From Gammaproteobacteria bacterium (GTDB lineage Bacteria; Pseudomonadota; Gammaproteobacteria; SZUA-229), in assembly GCA_011051475.1 (NCBI GenBank), contig DRLE01000248.1, forward strand, positions 1 through 15,947: a DNA stretch of 15,947 nucleotides, written 5' to 3'. The notes under the pieces are model-generated. The model worked only from the letters and a program-made list of their open reading frames with translations, was not told the DNA's origin and made no database searches. Position numbers and translations under genes: made by a program. Positions 6,010-13,338 of this stretch are shown piece by piece (position 1 is the stretch's first letter; each line of letters begins with the position of its first letter).

Positions 6010-8253
6010 ATGAACAGTTTACCCGTGTTTTACCTGCGCCGCGCCAGAAGCCGGCGCCTGCTTTGCCAGATCACGGCGCAGCATTGTCTGCTGATTATGC
6101 GCAAGAGCCTGTTTGTTATCGGTGTGTATATTCTGGCCGGCCTGCTCATGCAGGGCGTCTACGCCGGCATCGATAATACCGCAGGCAGGATCAATCCCTA
6201 TGACAGCACGCATGGCGCCGTCTGGTTGCGCGTACAGAACCCGGCAGCGGTGCCGGCGGCCGGCGCCATGAATAATCCTCAAGCATATATGGAAGCCCTG
6301 CAGATGCAGACGGATGTCGACATCCGCATCAATGGCCCGATTGCCCGCACAAGGCTGACGCAGCGCTTTCAGAACAACAGCGGCTACTGGATGGAAGGTC
6401 TGTATGTTTTTCCGCTGCCGGAAAAGGCCGCGGTTGATCATTTTCGTCTGCTTATCGGCGAGCGCATTATCGAAGGTCAGGTCAAGGAACGCGCCGCCGC
6501 GCGCAAAACCTATGAAAAGGCCAAAGCTGCAGGCAGGAAGACGGGACTGGTCGAACAGCAACGCCCCAATGTCTTTTCCACCTCACTGGCCAATATCGCG
6601 CCGGGTGAAAGCATACGCGTGGAAATCGAATACCAGCAACTGCTGGAGTACCGTGACGAACAGTATCGCCTGCGTTTTCCCATGACCGTGGGCGAGCGTT
6701 ATGACCCGCATGCCGGTACGCCTTCCGCCTGGCCGTACGGTGCTTATACGCCAGGCAGTGGTAGCCGGCAACCATCCGGTAATCCGGTTGTCGAGACCCG
6801 GGTTGATGAGCAGGGCAATAGCAATCCGACGCGTATCCATGTACTGCTCGACGCCGGTGTCAGTCTTGAGGATCTTCACAGCAGCTACCACCGGGTCAAT
6901 ATTACCCAGACCAGCGAGCACCGCTTCAGCATTGCCACCGTCGGTGAAAACATTGTCTCCGATCGTGATTTTGAACTGGTATGGAAACCGCAACTGATTA
7001 ACAGTCCACAGCTGACAGGCTTTAGCGAAAACATCAATGGCGAAGACTACACCCTGCTCACCATTCTGCCGCCAGCGCCTGCCTACGTTTCGCAGCGGTT
7101 GCGCGCGCGTGACCTGGTTTTCGTCCTCGATATTTCCGGCTCCATGAGCGGCACCTCGATCAAGCAGGCCAAGGCAGCACTTGTCAGCGCCCTGGGACGC
7201 CTGCGCAGTATCGACCGTTTCAATATTATCTGGTTTAACGATAAATCGGGCACGGCCTTTCCTGACTTCGTGCCGGCCGAGCGCAAATACATCGATTTTG
7301 CCAGAGACTATGTGCAAAGACTTGAAGCCGGCGGCGGCACCGAAATGCTCGACGCCCTGCAAAAGGCGCTGGCCAGGCAGCAAGCCTGGGGGCGCTTTCG
7401 TCAGGTGGTGTTTCTTACCGACGGCCATATCAGCAATGAAGAGGCGCTGTTCAGGCTTATCGACAGGCAGCTCGGCGACAGCCGATTGTTTACCGTGGGT
7501 ATTGGCAGCGCCCCCAACAGTTACTTTATGCGCAAGGCCGCCATCCGCGGACGCGGCAGTTTTACCTATATCGGTAATGTCAACGAGGTACAGGAAAAGA
7601 CCGAACAGCTGTTTGCCCGGCTGGAAAACCCGGCGCTGGTCAATATCGAGATTGATATCGACCGTCAGCGTTACGAGGTTTTCCCGAGCATTATTCCCGA
7701 CCTCTATGCCGGTGAAACCACCTCCATCCTGGTACGTGGTTCACCGGTTCCGGAAAACCTCAGCCTTACCGGCGACTATGCCGGCACTGAATGGCAGGCA
7801 CAGATAGCGGCACAGACCCAAAGAAAGGCAGTGACCGGGAACGCCATACGCATTGCCTGGGCGCGGGAGAAACTGGCCTCGCTGATGACCCTTTATCATG
7901 AACCTGCTGCTGACAAACAGCGCGAGCGCATTAAACAGGAAGTCATCGACACCGCCGTCGAACACCATCTGGTCAGCCGCTTTACCAGCCTGGTGGCCGT
8001 GGATATTACACCGGTCAATCGCGAAGCCCTGCCGCTGCAGCAACGCCTGCGCAATAACCGCCCGCATGGCTGGCAAAAGCCTGCCGGTGGCACCCCCGCC
8101 ACAGCATTCCAGCTTGCCATGATGCGTCTGCCGCAAACGGCGACGCCGGCCCGCCAGCAGTTTCGTAATGCCCTGGTTCTGCTCGCACTGGCCATGATGT
8201 TAGCCCTGCCGCTGTACCGTCACCGCAGGCAACAGGGAGGCGAGTATGTATAA
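6010..8253 (+). CDS. Sortase target protein: VIT + von Willebrand A domains with LPQTAT sorting signal
   Basis: A 747-residue surface protein of the marine proteobacterial sortase-target family. Numbered from the ATG at 6010: an N-terminal export signal (basic, then hydrophobic about 66-85), a VIT domain (about 92-222; the inter-alpha-trypsin inhibitor N-terminal type), a VWA domain (about 367-540) with MIDAS motif DISGSMSGTS at 374-383, the conserved Thr in GGGTEM and Asp in FLTDGH, a beta-rich region to about 690, then the C-terminal signal LPQTAT (707-712), hydrophobic segment (about 722-736) and basic tail YRHRR. The start at 6010 has GGGAG seven bases upstream. A longer TTG start at 5911 would overlap the preceding gene and is less likely. 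A later ATG at 6097 would give a more ordinary signal peptide but lacks a ribosome site. It overlaps the sortase gene by 8 bases. Confidence 0.9.
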   Translation: MNSLPVFYLRRARSRRLLCQITAQHCLLIMRKSLFVIGVYILAGLLMQGVYAGIDNTAGRINPYDSTHGAVWLRVQNPAAVPAAGAMNNPQAYMEALQMQTDVDIRINGPIARTRLTQRFQNNSGYWMEGLYVFPLPEKAAVDHFRLLIGERIIEGQVKERAAARKTYEKAKAAGRKTGLVEQQRPNVFSTSLANIAPGESIRVEIEYQQLLEYRDEQYRLRFPMTVGERYDPHAGTPSAWPYGAYTPGSGSRQPSGNPVVETRVDEQGNSNPTRIHVLLDAGVSLEDLHSSYHRVNITQTSEHRFSIATVGENIVSDRDFELVWKPQLINSPQLTGFSENINGEDYTLLTILPPAPAYVSQRLRARDLVFVLDISGSMSGTSIKQAKAALVSALGRLRSIDRFNIIWFNDKSGTAFPDFVPAERKYIDFARDYVQRLEAGGGTEMLDALQKALARQQAWGRFRQVVFLTDGHISNEEALFRLIDRQLGDSRLFTVGIGSAPNSYFMRKAAIRGRGSFTYIGNVNEVQEKTEQLFARLENPALVNIEIDIDRQRYEVFPSIIPDLYAGETTSILVRGSPVPENLSLTGDYAGTEWQAQIAAQTQRKAVTGNAIRIAWAREKLASLMTLYHEPAADKQRERIKQEVIDTAVEHHLVSRFTSLVAVDITPVNREALPLQQRLRNNRPHGWQKPAGGTPATAFQLAMMRLPQTATPARQQFRNALVLLALAMMLALPLYRHRRQQGGEYV

Positions 8254-8845
8254 GACTTTACGCAAGATGTTTCACCGCTATGCCGGTAGATTCGTCGCCC
8301 TGGTCATCACTCTGTTGCTGGCCACCAGTCTGTGGCAACTGGCCAGTGCCGGCTGGATACAGGCCAAGGCGGTTGTCGCCCAGCAGTTATTGCAGCAGTC
8401 CTGGCAGCAAACGCTTGATGATGGGCGCATCCACAAACCCTGGCGCTGGGCGGATACCTGGCCGGTCGCCAGGCTGGAAGTGCCGGCACTGAATATCGAA
8501 CAGGTGGTGCTGGCCGGTGACAGCGGCAGCAGCCTGGCCTTCGGGCCGGGGCTGTCATCGGCCAGCCACCTGGAAAACGGGCAAGGCCCCATCCTGATCA
8601 GCGGCCACCGCGACACCCATTTTCGCTTTCTGCAACAGCTGAAAACCGGAGACCGACTCCACCTGCAAACACCCTCCGGTACCCGGTATTACACCGTAAA
8701 CAGCTTTAAAATCGTTGACAGCCGCCTTTTTCACCTGTCAGTAGAATATGACACGTCCCTGATTCTCTCCACCTGCTACCCTTTTGAAGCTATCGGCAGT
8801 GGCGGGCCCCTGCGCTATCTCGTCCTTGCAAACCTGTCAGATTGA
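8246..8845 (+). CDS. Class GN (Gram-negative) sortase
   Basis: A 199-residue membrane-anchored cysteine transpeptidase. An N-terminal signal-anchor (about residues 15-36) precedes the sortase beta-barrel. The catalytic triad is readable: His121 in ISGHRDTHF, Cys177 in LSTCYPF and Arg190 in GGPLRYLV. The length and single N-terminal membrane segment fit the Gram-negative dedicated sortases. It should cleave the LPQTAT motif of the protein encoded just upstream and transfer it to an acceptor in the periplasm; the acceptor is unknown. The start codon lies inside the substrate gene (8-base overlap) with a strong GGAGG five bases upstream, so enzyme and substrate are translationally coupled. Last gene of the cluster: 193 bases with promoter features separate it from napF. 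Confidence 0.95.
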   Translation: MYKTLRKMFHRYAGRFVALVITLLLATSLWQLASAGWIQAKAVVAQQLLQQSWQQTLDDGRIHKPWRWADTWPVARLEVPALNIEQVVLAGDSGSSLAFGPGLSSASHLENGQGPILISGHRDTHFRFLQQLKTGDRLHLQTPSGTRYYTVNSFKIVDSRLFHLSVEYDTSLILSTCYPFEAIGSGGPLRYLVLANLSD

Positions 8846-8886
8846 CAGATCGGATTCGCTTGATATCTGTCACTGATTCAGGTTTT
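8843..8886 (+). terminator. Possible weak terminator after the sortase gene
   Basis: An inverted repeat, TGACAGAT (8843-8850, starting in the stop codon) and ATCTGTCA (8865-8872), is followed by a short CTGATTCAG stem and TTTT (8883-8886). A competing short stem, CTGTCA (8834-8839) with TGACAG (8843-8848), overlaps it. The stems are modest and the T-run is short, so this is a tentative end of the sortase operon before the nap promoter. Confidence 0.3.
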
Positions 8887-8958
8887 AATAGATTTATCGC
8901 CTCTAAAACAGAATCTATATTAATTATTTGCCAGATACTTATGTTATTTAGTCCCAAC

Positions 8959-8972
8959 TTGATATAAATCAT
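8959..8972 (+). promoter_or_regulatory. FNR-type binding site upstream of napF
   Basis: TTGAT-ATAA-ATCAT matches the FNR consensus TTGATNNNNATCAA at nine of ten defined positions. Its centre lies between 8965 and 8966, which is -41.5 relative to a start near 9007, the class II activator position. Anaerobic FNR activation of nap is established in E. coli; the same is inferred here. A second isolated TTGAT half-site occurs at 8860-8864. Confidence 0.65.
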
Positions 8973-8994
8973 GTCCGCAGACTTGCAAACTAAA

Positions 8995-9000
8995 TAACAT
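8995..9000 (+). promoter_or_regulatory. Possible -10 element of the nap promoter
   Basis: TAACAT matches four of six positions of TATAAT and is placed where an FNR class II promoter centred at -41.5 would need it (start near 9007, about 32 bases before the napF ATG). No good -35 hexamer is present, as expected for an activator-dependent promoter. Placement is inferred from the FNR site. Confidence 0.4.
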
Positions 9001-9038
9001 CAATCACCATAAACAAACGAAGGGTTACGCGATACAGG

Positions 9039-9554
9039 ATGAGTACTCAGCTAAGCCGGATGCAGTTTCTGCGTGGTGACTTCAGGGGAAGGGATCGCCC
9101 CATACGTCCACCCTGGGCGCTTGCTGAAACACTGTTTACCGAAATATGCACCGGCTGCGGAGACTGCATTACACAGTGCCCTGAAGGTATTATCAAAGCC
9201 GGTCGGGCCGGCTACCCGGTTGTCGAATTCAGTACCGGCGAATGTACCTTCTGCGAAGCCTGTGTTGAGACCTGCGACGCGAATGCCCTGCTGAAAAACA
9301 GCAATGAGCCCTGGCAGATAAAGGCCAGTATTGAAACGGACAAATGTATTGCTTACCAGGGCGTGGAATGCCGCAGCTGCTACGACCCCTGCGAACCCCG
9401 CGCCGTAAGCATGCATCCACGACCCGGCGGCATTTCAATACCACGGGTCGAAACGGAAAACTGCAGTGGTTGCGGTGCCTGTATAGCAGTCTGCCCGGTC
9501 GCCGCCATCAATATGCAAGCACAAACAACGAACTTGAGCGATAACGAGGTTTAA
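9039..9554 (+). CDS. napF: NapF, ferredoxin-type protein for periplasmic nitrate reductase maturation
   Basis: A 171-residue cytoplasmic iron-sulfur protein; in E. coli NapF interacts with NapA and helps load or activate it before export. Four cysteine groups are visible: C37-x2-C40-x2-C43-x3-C47, C69-x2-C72-x2-C75-x3-C79, an irregular set C103, C111, C114, C118, and C142-x2-C145-x2-C148-x3-C152. The N-terminal SRMQFLRGDFRG then IRPPW segment matches the E. coli NapF start, supporting the ATG at 9039 over the internal ATG at 9060. The ribosome site is poor (AAGGG about 14 bases upstream), so translation may be limited. First gene of the operon: napD begins two bases after its stop. No napE is present. 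Confidence 0.95.
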   Translation: MSTQLSRMQFLRGDFRGRDRPIRPPWALAETLFTEICTGCGDCITQCPEGIIKAGRAGYPVVEFSTGECTFCEACVETCDANALLKNSNEPWQIKASIETDKCIAYQGVECRSCYDPCEPRAVSMHPRPGGISIPRVETENCSGCGACIAVCPVAAINMQAQTTNLSDNEV

Positions 9555-9556
9555 TC

Positions 9557-9787
9557 ATGAACATTAGCGGCGTACTGGTGAAAGCCTATCCCGAAAACAT
9601 CGTCACCATCGAAAAAGTTCTCTCCACCATGGAAGGCGTGGAGGTACACGGCAATAATGAAGACGGCCGTATCGTGATAACCGTTGAGCAGGACAATGCC
9701 AACCAGCTGTCAGACACCCTTGTGGAAATACAGCAGGTGCCCGGCGTACTGTCGGCCAGCATGATTTATCACCACTTCGAAGATTAA
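9557..9787 (+). CDS. napD: NapD, chaperone for the NapA Tat signal peptide
   Basis: A 76-residue cytoplasmic NapD-family protein (E. coli 87). NapD binds the twin-arginine signal of NapA and holds back export until the molybdenum cofactor and iron-sulfur cluster are in place. Evidence: short length, the N-terminal NISGVLVKAYPEN strand, the central VEVHGNNEDGRIVITVE strand pair and VPGVLSASMIYHHFED at the end, plus its position between napF and napA. The start follows the napF stop by two bases, with GAGG at the napF end as ribosome site. Confidence 0.94.
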   Translation: MNISGVLVKAYPENIVTIEKVLSTMEGVEVHGNNEDGRIVITVEQDNANQLSDTLVEIQQVPGVLSASMIYHHFED

Positions 9788-9832
9788 TTTAAAAATATCC
9801 AGAACACTCATGGGTCAACAGGAGGCCGAGTA

Positions 9833-12370
9833 ATGAAACTGACAAGAAGAGATTTCATTAAAACCAATGCCATTGCAGCCACCGCCAGTGCTGCCGGTAT
9901 CACCATCCCCGGCGTAAAAGATGCGCTGGCAAAAACCAAAGACGACATCCGATGGGACAAGGCGCCCTGTCGATTCTGCGGTACCGGCTGCAGCGTACTG
10001 GTCGGCACCCGCAACGGCCGTGTCGTCGCCACCCAGGGCGACCCGGACGCACCGGTCAACCGCGGCCTCAACTGTATTAAAGGCTACTTCCTCTCCAAGA
10101 TCATGTACGGTCAGGACCGCCTCACTACTCCCCTGTTGCGCATGACCAATGGCGAATATGACAAGGAAGGTGAATTTACCCCGGTAAGCTGGGAAAAAGC
10201 CTTCGACGTCATGGAAGAAAAATTCAAGGCCGCTCTGAAACACGACAAGGAAGTGAACAAGGGCAAGCCACCGGAAAAAATCGTGTCTACCGTCGGCATG
10301 TTCGGCTCCGGCCAGTGGACCGTATGGGAAGGCTACGCCGCTTCCAAGTTATACAAAGCCGGCTTCCGCTCCAATAATATCGACCCCAACGCGCGCCACT
10401 GCATGGCCTCCGCGGTAGGCGCCTTTATCCGCGCTTTCGGCGCCGACGAACCCATGGGCTGTTACGACGACCTCGAACACGCCGATGCCTTCGTGCTCTG
10501 GGGTTCCAATATGGCGGAAATGCACCCCATCCTGTGGTCACGCCTGACCGATACCCGTCTGACCAAGAAAGGCTGCGAGGTTCACGTGCTGTCCACCTAC
10601 GAGCACCGCTGCTTCGACCTGGGTGACAATAATATGATTTTCACCCCGCAGACCGATCTGGCGATTCTTAACTATATCGCCAACTACATCGTACAGAACA
10701 AGGCCTACAACAAGGACTTTATCGGCAAGCACGTCAACTTTACCAAGACCCCGACCGACATCGGTTACGGCCTGCGCCCGGAACACCCGCTGGAGAAAAA
10801 GAAAACCGGCAAGGGCGGCAAGCTGAGCAAGATCTCCTTCGAGGAATACGCCAAGTCACTGGAACCGTACACTCTGGAATACACCTCCGAACTGTCCGGC
10901 GTCCCCCAGGACAAGCTGCTGCGTCTGGCCAAGCTCTATGCCGACCCGAACAAGAAGATCACCTCGTTCTGGACCATGGGCTTCAACCAGCATACCCGTG
11001 GCGTCTGGGTCAACGGCCTGATGTACAACGTGCATCTGCTGACCGGCAAGATTTCCGAGCCGGGCAATGGCCCGTTCTCACTCACCGGCCAGCCCTCAGC
11101 CTGCGGCACCGCGCGTGAAGTCGGCACCTTCTCGCATCGTCTGCCGGCCGACTATGTGGTCAAGAAAAAACCACACCGTGACCTGGCCGAGAAAATCTGG
11201 AAACTGCCCGAAGGCACCATACCCGGCAAACCCGGTTACCACGCCGTGCTGCAGAACCGCATGCTGAAAGACGGCAAGCTGAATGCCTACTGGGTCATGT
11301 GTAATAACAATATGCAGGCCGGCGCCAACCTTAACGAAGAAACCTACCCCGGCTACCGCAACCCGGAAAACTTTATCGTGGTTTCCGACCCCTACCCCAC
11401 GGTGACCGCCATGGCTGCCGACCTGATCCTGCCCACTGCCATGTGGACGGAAAAAGAAGGCGCCTATGGTAATGCCGAGCGTCGCACACAGTTCTGGCGA
11501 CAGCAGGTAAGCGCACCGGGCGAAGCCCGCTCTGACCTGTGGCAGATCATTGAATTCTCCAAACGCTTTACGGTGGAAGATGTCTGGCCGGATGAACTGA
11601 TCGCGAAAAAACCCGAGTACAAGGGCAAGACCCTGTACGACATTCTTTACGCCAACGGCCAGGTCAACAAGTTCCCGAAAACCACGGTAAAAGACAGCGA
11701 AGGCAATGAATACGACAACCACGAAATGGAAGACTTCGGTTTCTACGTACAGAAAGGCCTGTTCGAGGAATACCGTCGCTTCCAGCATGAAGGGCCGAAA
11801 AAAGGCCATGAGCAGGCGCCCTACGATGTCTACCACAAGGCCCGCGGCCTGCGCTGGCCGGTGATCAACGGCAAGGAAACCCTGTGGCGTTACCGTGAAG
11901 GCTACGACCCCTATGTCAAGGCCGGCGAAGACATCCGCTTCTACGGACGCGCCGACGGCAAGGCCAATATTATTACCGCACCTTACGAACCGCCCGCCGA
12001 AAGCCCGGATAAGGAATACGATATGTGGTTGTGTACCGGCCGTGTTCTGGAGCACTGGCATTCAGGCTCCATGACCCGCCGCGTACCGGAGCTGTATCGC
12101 GCATTCCCGGACGCTGTTATCTTTATGCACCCGGATGATGCGAAAGAACGCGGCCTGCGTCGTGGCGTTGTCGCCAAGGTGCAGAGCCGTCGCGGCGAAA
12201 TCACCGCCCGCATTGAAACCCGCGGTCGCAACAAGGTGCCCAGAGGCCTGATCTTCGTGCCCTGGTTCGATGCCGGTCGTCTGATCAACAAGGTCACCCT
12301 TGATGCCACCGACCCGCTGTCCAAGGAAACGGACTACAAGAAATGCGCGGTCAAGGTCGTCAAGGTATAA
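9833..12370 (+). CDS. napA: NapA, periplasmic nitrate reductase catalytic subunit
   Basis: An 845-residue molybdoenzyme of the DMSO-reductase family that reduces nitrate to nitrite in the periplasm. It has a twin-arginine signal (TRRDFIK at 4-10, cleavage probably near residue 33), a [4Fe-4S] site C46-x2-C49-x3-C53 with C81, and the molybdenum-ligand Cys190 in NARHCMAS, followed by EPMGCYDD and WGSNMAEMHP. The C-terminal DATDPLSKETDYKKCAVK tracks E. coli NapA (828 residues) closely. A short Lys-rich insertion near residues 137-150 adds length relative to E. coli. The ribosome site AGGAGG lies seven bases before the start. Electrons arrive from NapB; cofactor supply depends on the mo genes flanking the operon. 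A short hairpin follows the stop. Confidence 0.99.
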   Translation: MKLTRRDFIKTNAIAATASAAGITIPGVKDALAKTKDDIRWDKAPCRFCGTGCSVLVGTRNGRVVATQGDPDAPVNRGLNCIKGYFLSKIMYGQDRLTTPLLRMTNGEYDKEGEFTPVSWEKAFDVMEEKFKAALKHDKEVNKGKPPEKIVSTVGMFGSGQWTVWEGYAASKLYKAGFRSNNIDPNARHCMASAVGAFIRAFGADEPMGCYDDLEHADAFVLWGSNMAEMHPILWSRLTDTRLTKKGCEVHVLSTYEHRCFDLGDNNMIFTPQTDLAILNYIANYIVQNKAYNKDFIGKHVNFTKTPTDIGYGLRPEHPLEKKKTGKGGKLSKISFEEYAKSLEPYTLEYTSELSGVPQDKLLRLAKLYADPNKKITSFWTMGFNQHTRGVWVNGLMYNVHLLTGKISEPGNGPFSLTGQPSACGTAREVGTFSHRLPADYVVKKKPHRDLAEKIWKLPEGTIPGKPGYHAVLQNRMLKDGKLNAYWVMCNNNMQAGANLNEETYPGYRNPENFIVVSDPYPTVTAMAADLILPTAMWTEKEGAYGNAERRTQFWRQQVSAPGEARSDLWQIIEFSKRFTVEDVWPDELIAKKPEYKGKTLYDILYANGQVNKFPKTTVKDSEGNEYDNHEMEDFGFYVQKGLFEEYRRFQHEGPKKGHEQAPYDVYHKARGLRWPVINGKETLWRYREGYDPYVKAGEDIRFYGRADGKANIITAPYEPPAESPDKEYDMWLCTGRVLEHWHSGSMTRRVPELYRAFPDAVIFMHPDDAKERGLRRGVVAKVQSRRGEITARIETRGRNKVPRGLIFVPWFDAGRLINKVTLDATDPLSKETDYKKCAVKVVKV

Positions 12371-12371
12371 A

Positions 12372-12386
12372 TACCGGACGCCGGTA
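12372..12386 (+). other. Intercistronic hairpin between napA and napG
   Basis: TACCGG (12372-12377) and CCGGTA (12381-12386) form a perfect 6-bp stem with a three-base loop, two bases after the napA stop codon. No T-run follows, so it is not an obvious terminator. It may protect the upstream napFDA message or mark a processing point; this is inferred. Confidence 0.4.
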
Positions 12387-12420
12387 AACCAGTGCATAAG
12401 CCAATGCCTGGAGTGAACAG

Positions 12421-13338
12421 ATGACAACGCCAGCACGCAAACAGGACAGACCAAACCCGAGCCGCAGGAAATTCCTGCTCGACAGCGCACGCGCTGCGGG
12501 CACGGCTTCCCTGCTGGCTCTGGGGGTCGGTGTGTATTCACGCCAGTCCGTGGCGCTGCCGGCCGATGCCATCCGCCCGCCCGGCGCGCTGGACGAGAAG
12601 GATTTTCTCGGCGCCTGCGTACGTTGCGGCCTGTGTGTGCGTGACTGTCCCTACGACACGCTCAAGCTTGCGACCTTTGGCGAGGAAGTCGCCACCGGCA
12701 CCCCCTATTTTACCGCCCGCGAGATTCCCTGCGAAATGTGCGAGGACATTCCCTGCGTAAAAGCCTGCCCCACCGGCGCGCTTGACCCGCAGCTGGAAAA
12801 TATCGACGATGCGCGCATGGGTCTTGCGGTACTTATCGACGAGGAAAACTGCCTGAACTTTCAGGGCCTGCGCTGCGATGTCTGCTACCGCATCTGCCCG
12901 CTGATCGACAAGGCCATTACCCTCGAAATGAAACACAATGTCCGCAGCGGCATGCATGCCCTGTTTATTCCCACCGTACACTCCGACGCCTGTACCGGCT
13001 GCGGCAAGTGTGAGCGCGCCTGCGTGCTGGAAACCACGGCCATCCGTGTCATGCCCTACGCGCTGGCCAAGGGCGAGCTGGGGCATCATTACCGCTGGGG
13101 CTGGAAAGAAAAGAAACGGGCCGGCGAAAGTCTGGTGACACCGGACATTGAACACAAATACAATCTGCCGGCCGGCCAGTCCTATGATTACGAGGGCGAA
13201 GGACTGATTATCAACGATGCCGGTGACAGCGCAGCGCCAGCACAGGCACCGGGCGACAGCCCCTTCAGCAGCAACCCGCTGGATACCCTGAACAGTAACG
13301 CTCTCAATGCCGGCCGTAAATCACGGGAGGATCGCTGA
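12421..13338 (+). CDS. napG: NapG, ferredoxin-type quinol oxidation subunit
   Basis: A 305-residue periplasmic protein with four [4Fe-4S] clusters that, with NapH, passes electrons from quinol towards NapC/NapB. A Tat signal (SRRKFLL at 14-20, hydrophobic to about 37) precedes the cysteine groups C66/69/72/76, C104/107/112/116, C144 with C152/155/159, and C191/194/197/201. The core through about residue 265 matches E. coli NapG (231 residues plus modest extension). Residues about 266-305 form an extra Ala/Pro/Ser/Asn-rich tail ending in basic residues. The ribosome site GGAG lies nine bases before the ATG. The last base of its stop is the first base of the napH start, so the two are translationally coupled. 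Confidence 0.95.
   Translation: MTTPARKQDRPNPSRRKFLLDSARAAGTASLLALGVGVYSRQSVALPADAIRPPGALDEKDFLGACVRCGLCVRDCPYDTLKLATFGEEVATGTPYFTAREIPCEMCEDIPCVKACPTGALDPQLENIDDARMGLAVLIDEENCLNFQGLRCDVCYRICPLIDKAITLEMKHNVRSGMHALFIPTVHSDACTGCGKCERACVLETTAIRVMPYALAKGELGHHYRWGWKEKKRAGESLVTPDIEHKYNLPAGQSYDYEGEGLIINDAGDSAAPAQAPGDSPFSSNPLDTLNSNALNAGRKSREDR

Larger units (their letters stand above)
8941..9000. repeat. Perfect 12-bp inverted repeat bracketing the nap control region
   Basis: The arms ATGTTATTTAGT (8941-8952) and ACTAAATAACAT (8989-9000) are exact reverse complements with a 36-base spacer. The FNR-like box (8959-8972) lies in the spacer, and the proposed -10 element (8995-9000) is the end of the right arm. 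The repeat could be a two-site operator allowing looping, or, if transcription starts further upstream, the stem of a leader RNA structure. It is far longer than expected by chance in about 190 bases. Confidence 0.75.

Noticed and set aside
6583..7428. Long antisense open frame (281 residues) inside the sortase target gene
   Set aside because: It lies entirely opposite the VWA-coding region, shows no family features, and is a typical by-product of GC-rich codon use.
8936..8942. TACTTAT, a match to the NarL/NarP heptamer TACYYMT upstream of napF
   Set aside because: There is no partner heptamer in the 7-2-7 arrangement needed by NarP, and single heptamers are common by chance.
11096..12061. 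Antisense open frame of 321 residues in napA
   Set aside because: It is opposite the strongly conserved napA and its translation shows no recognisable domain.
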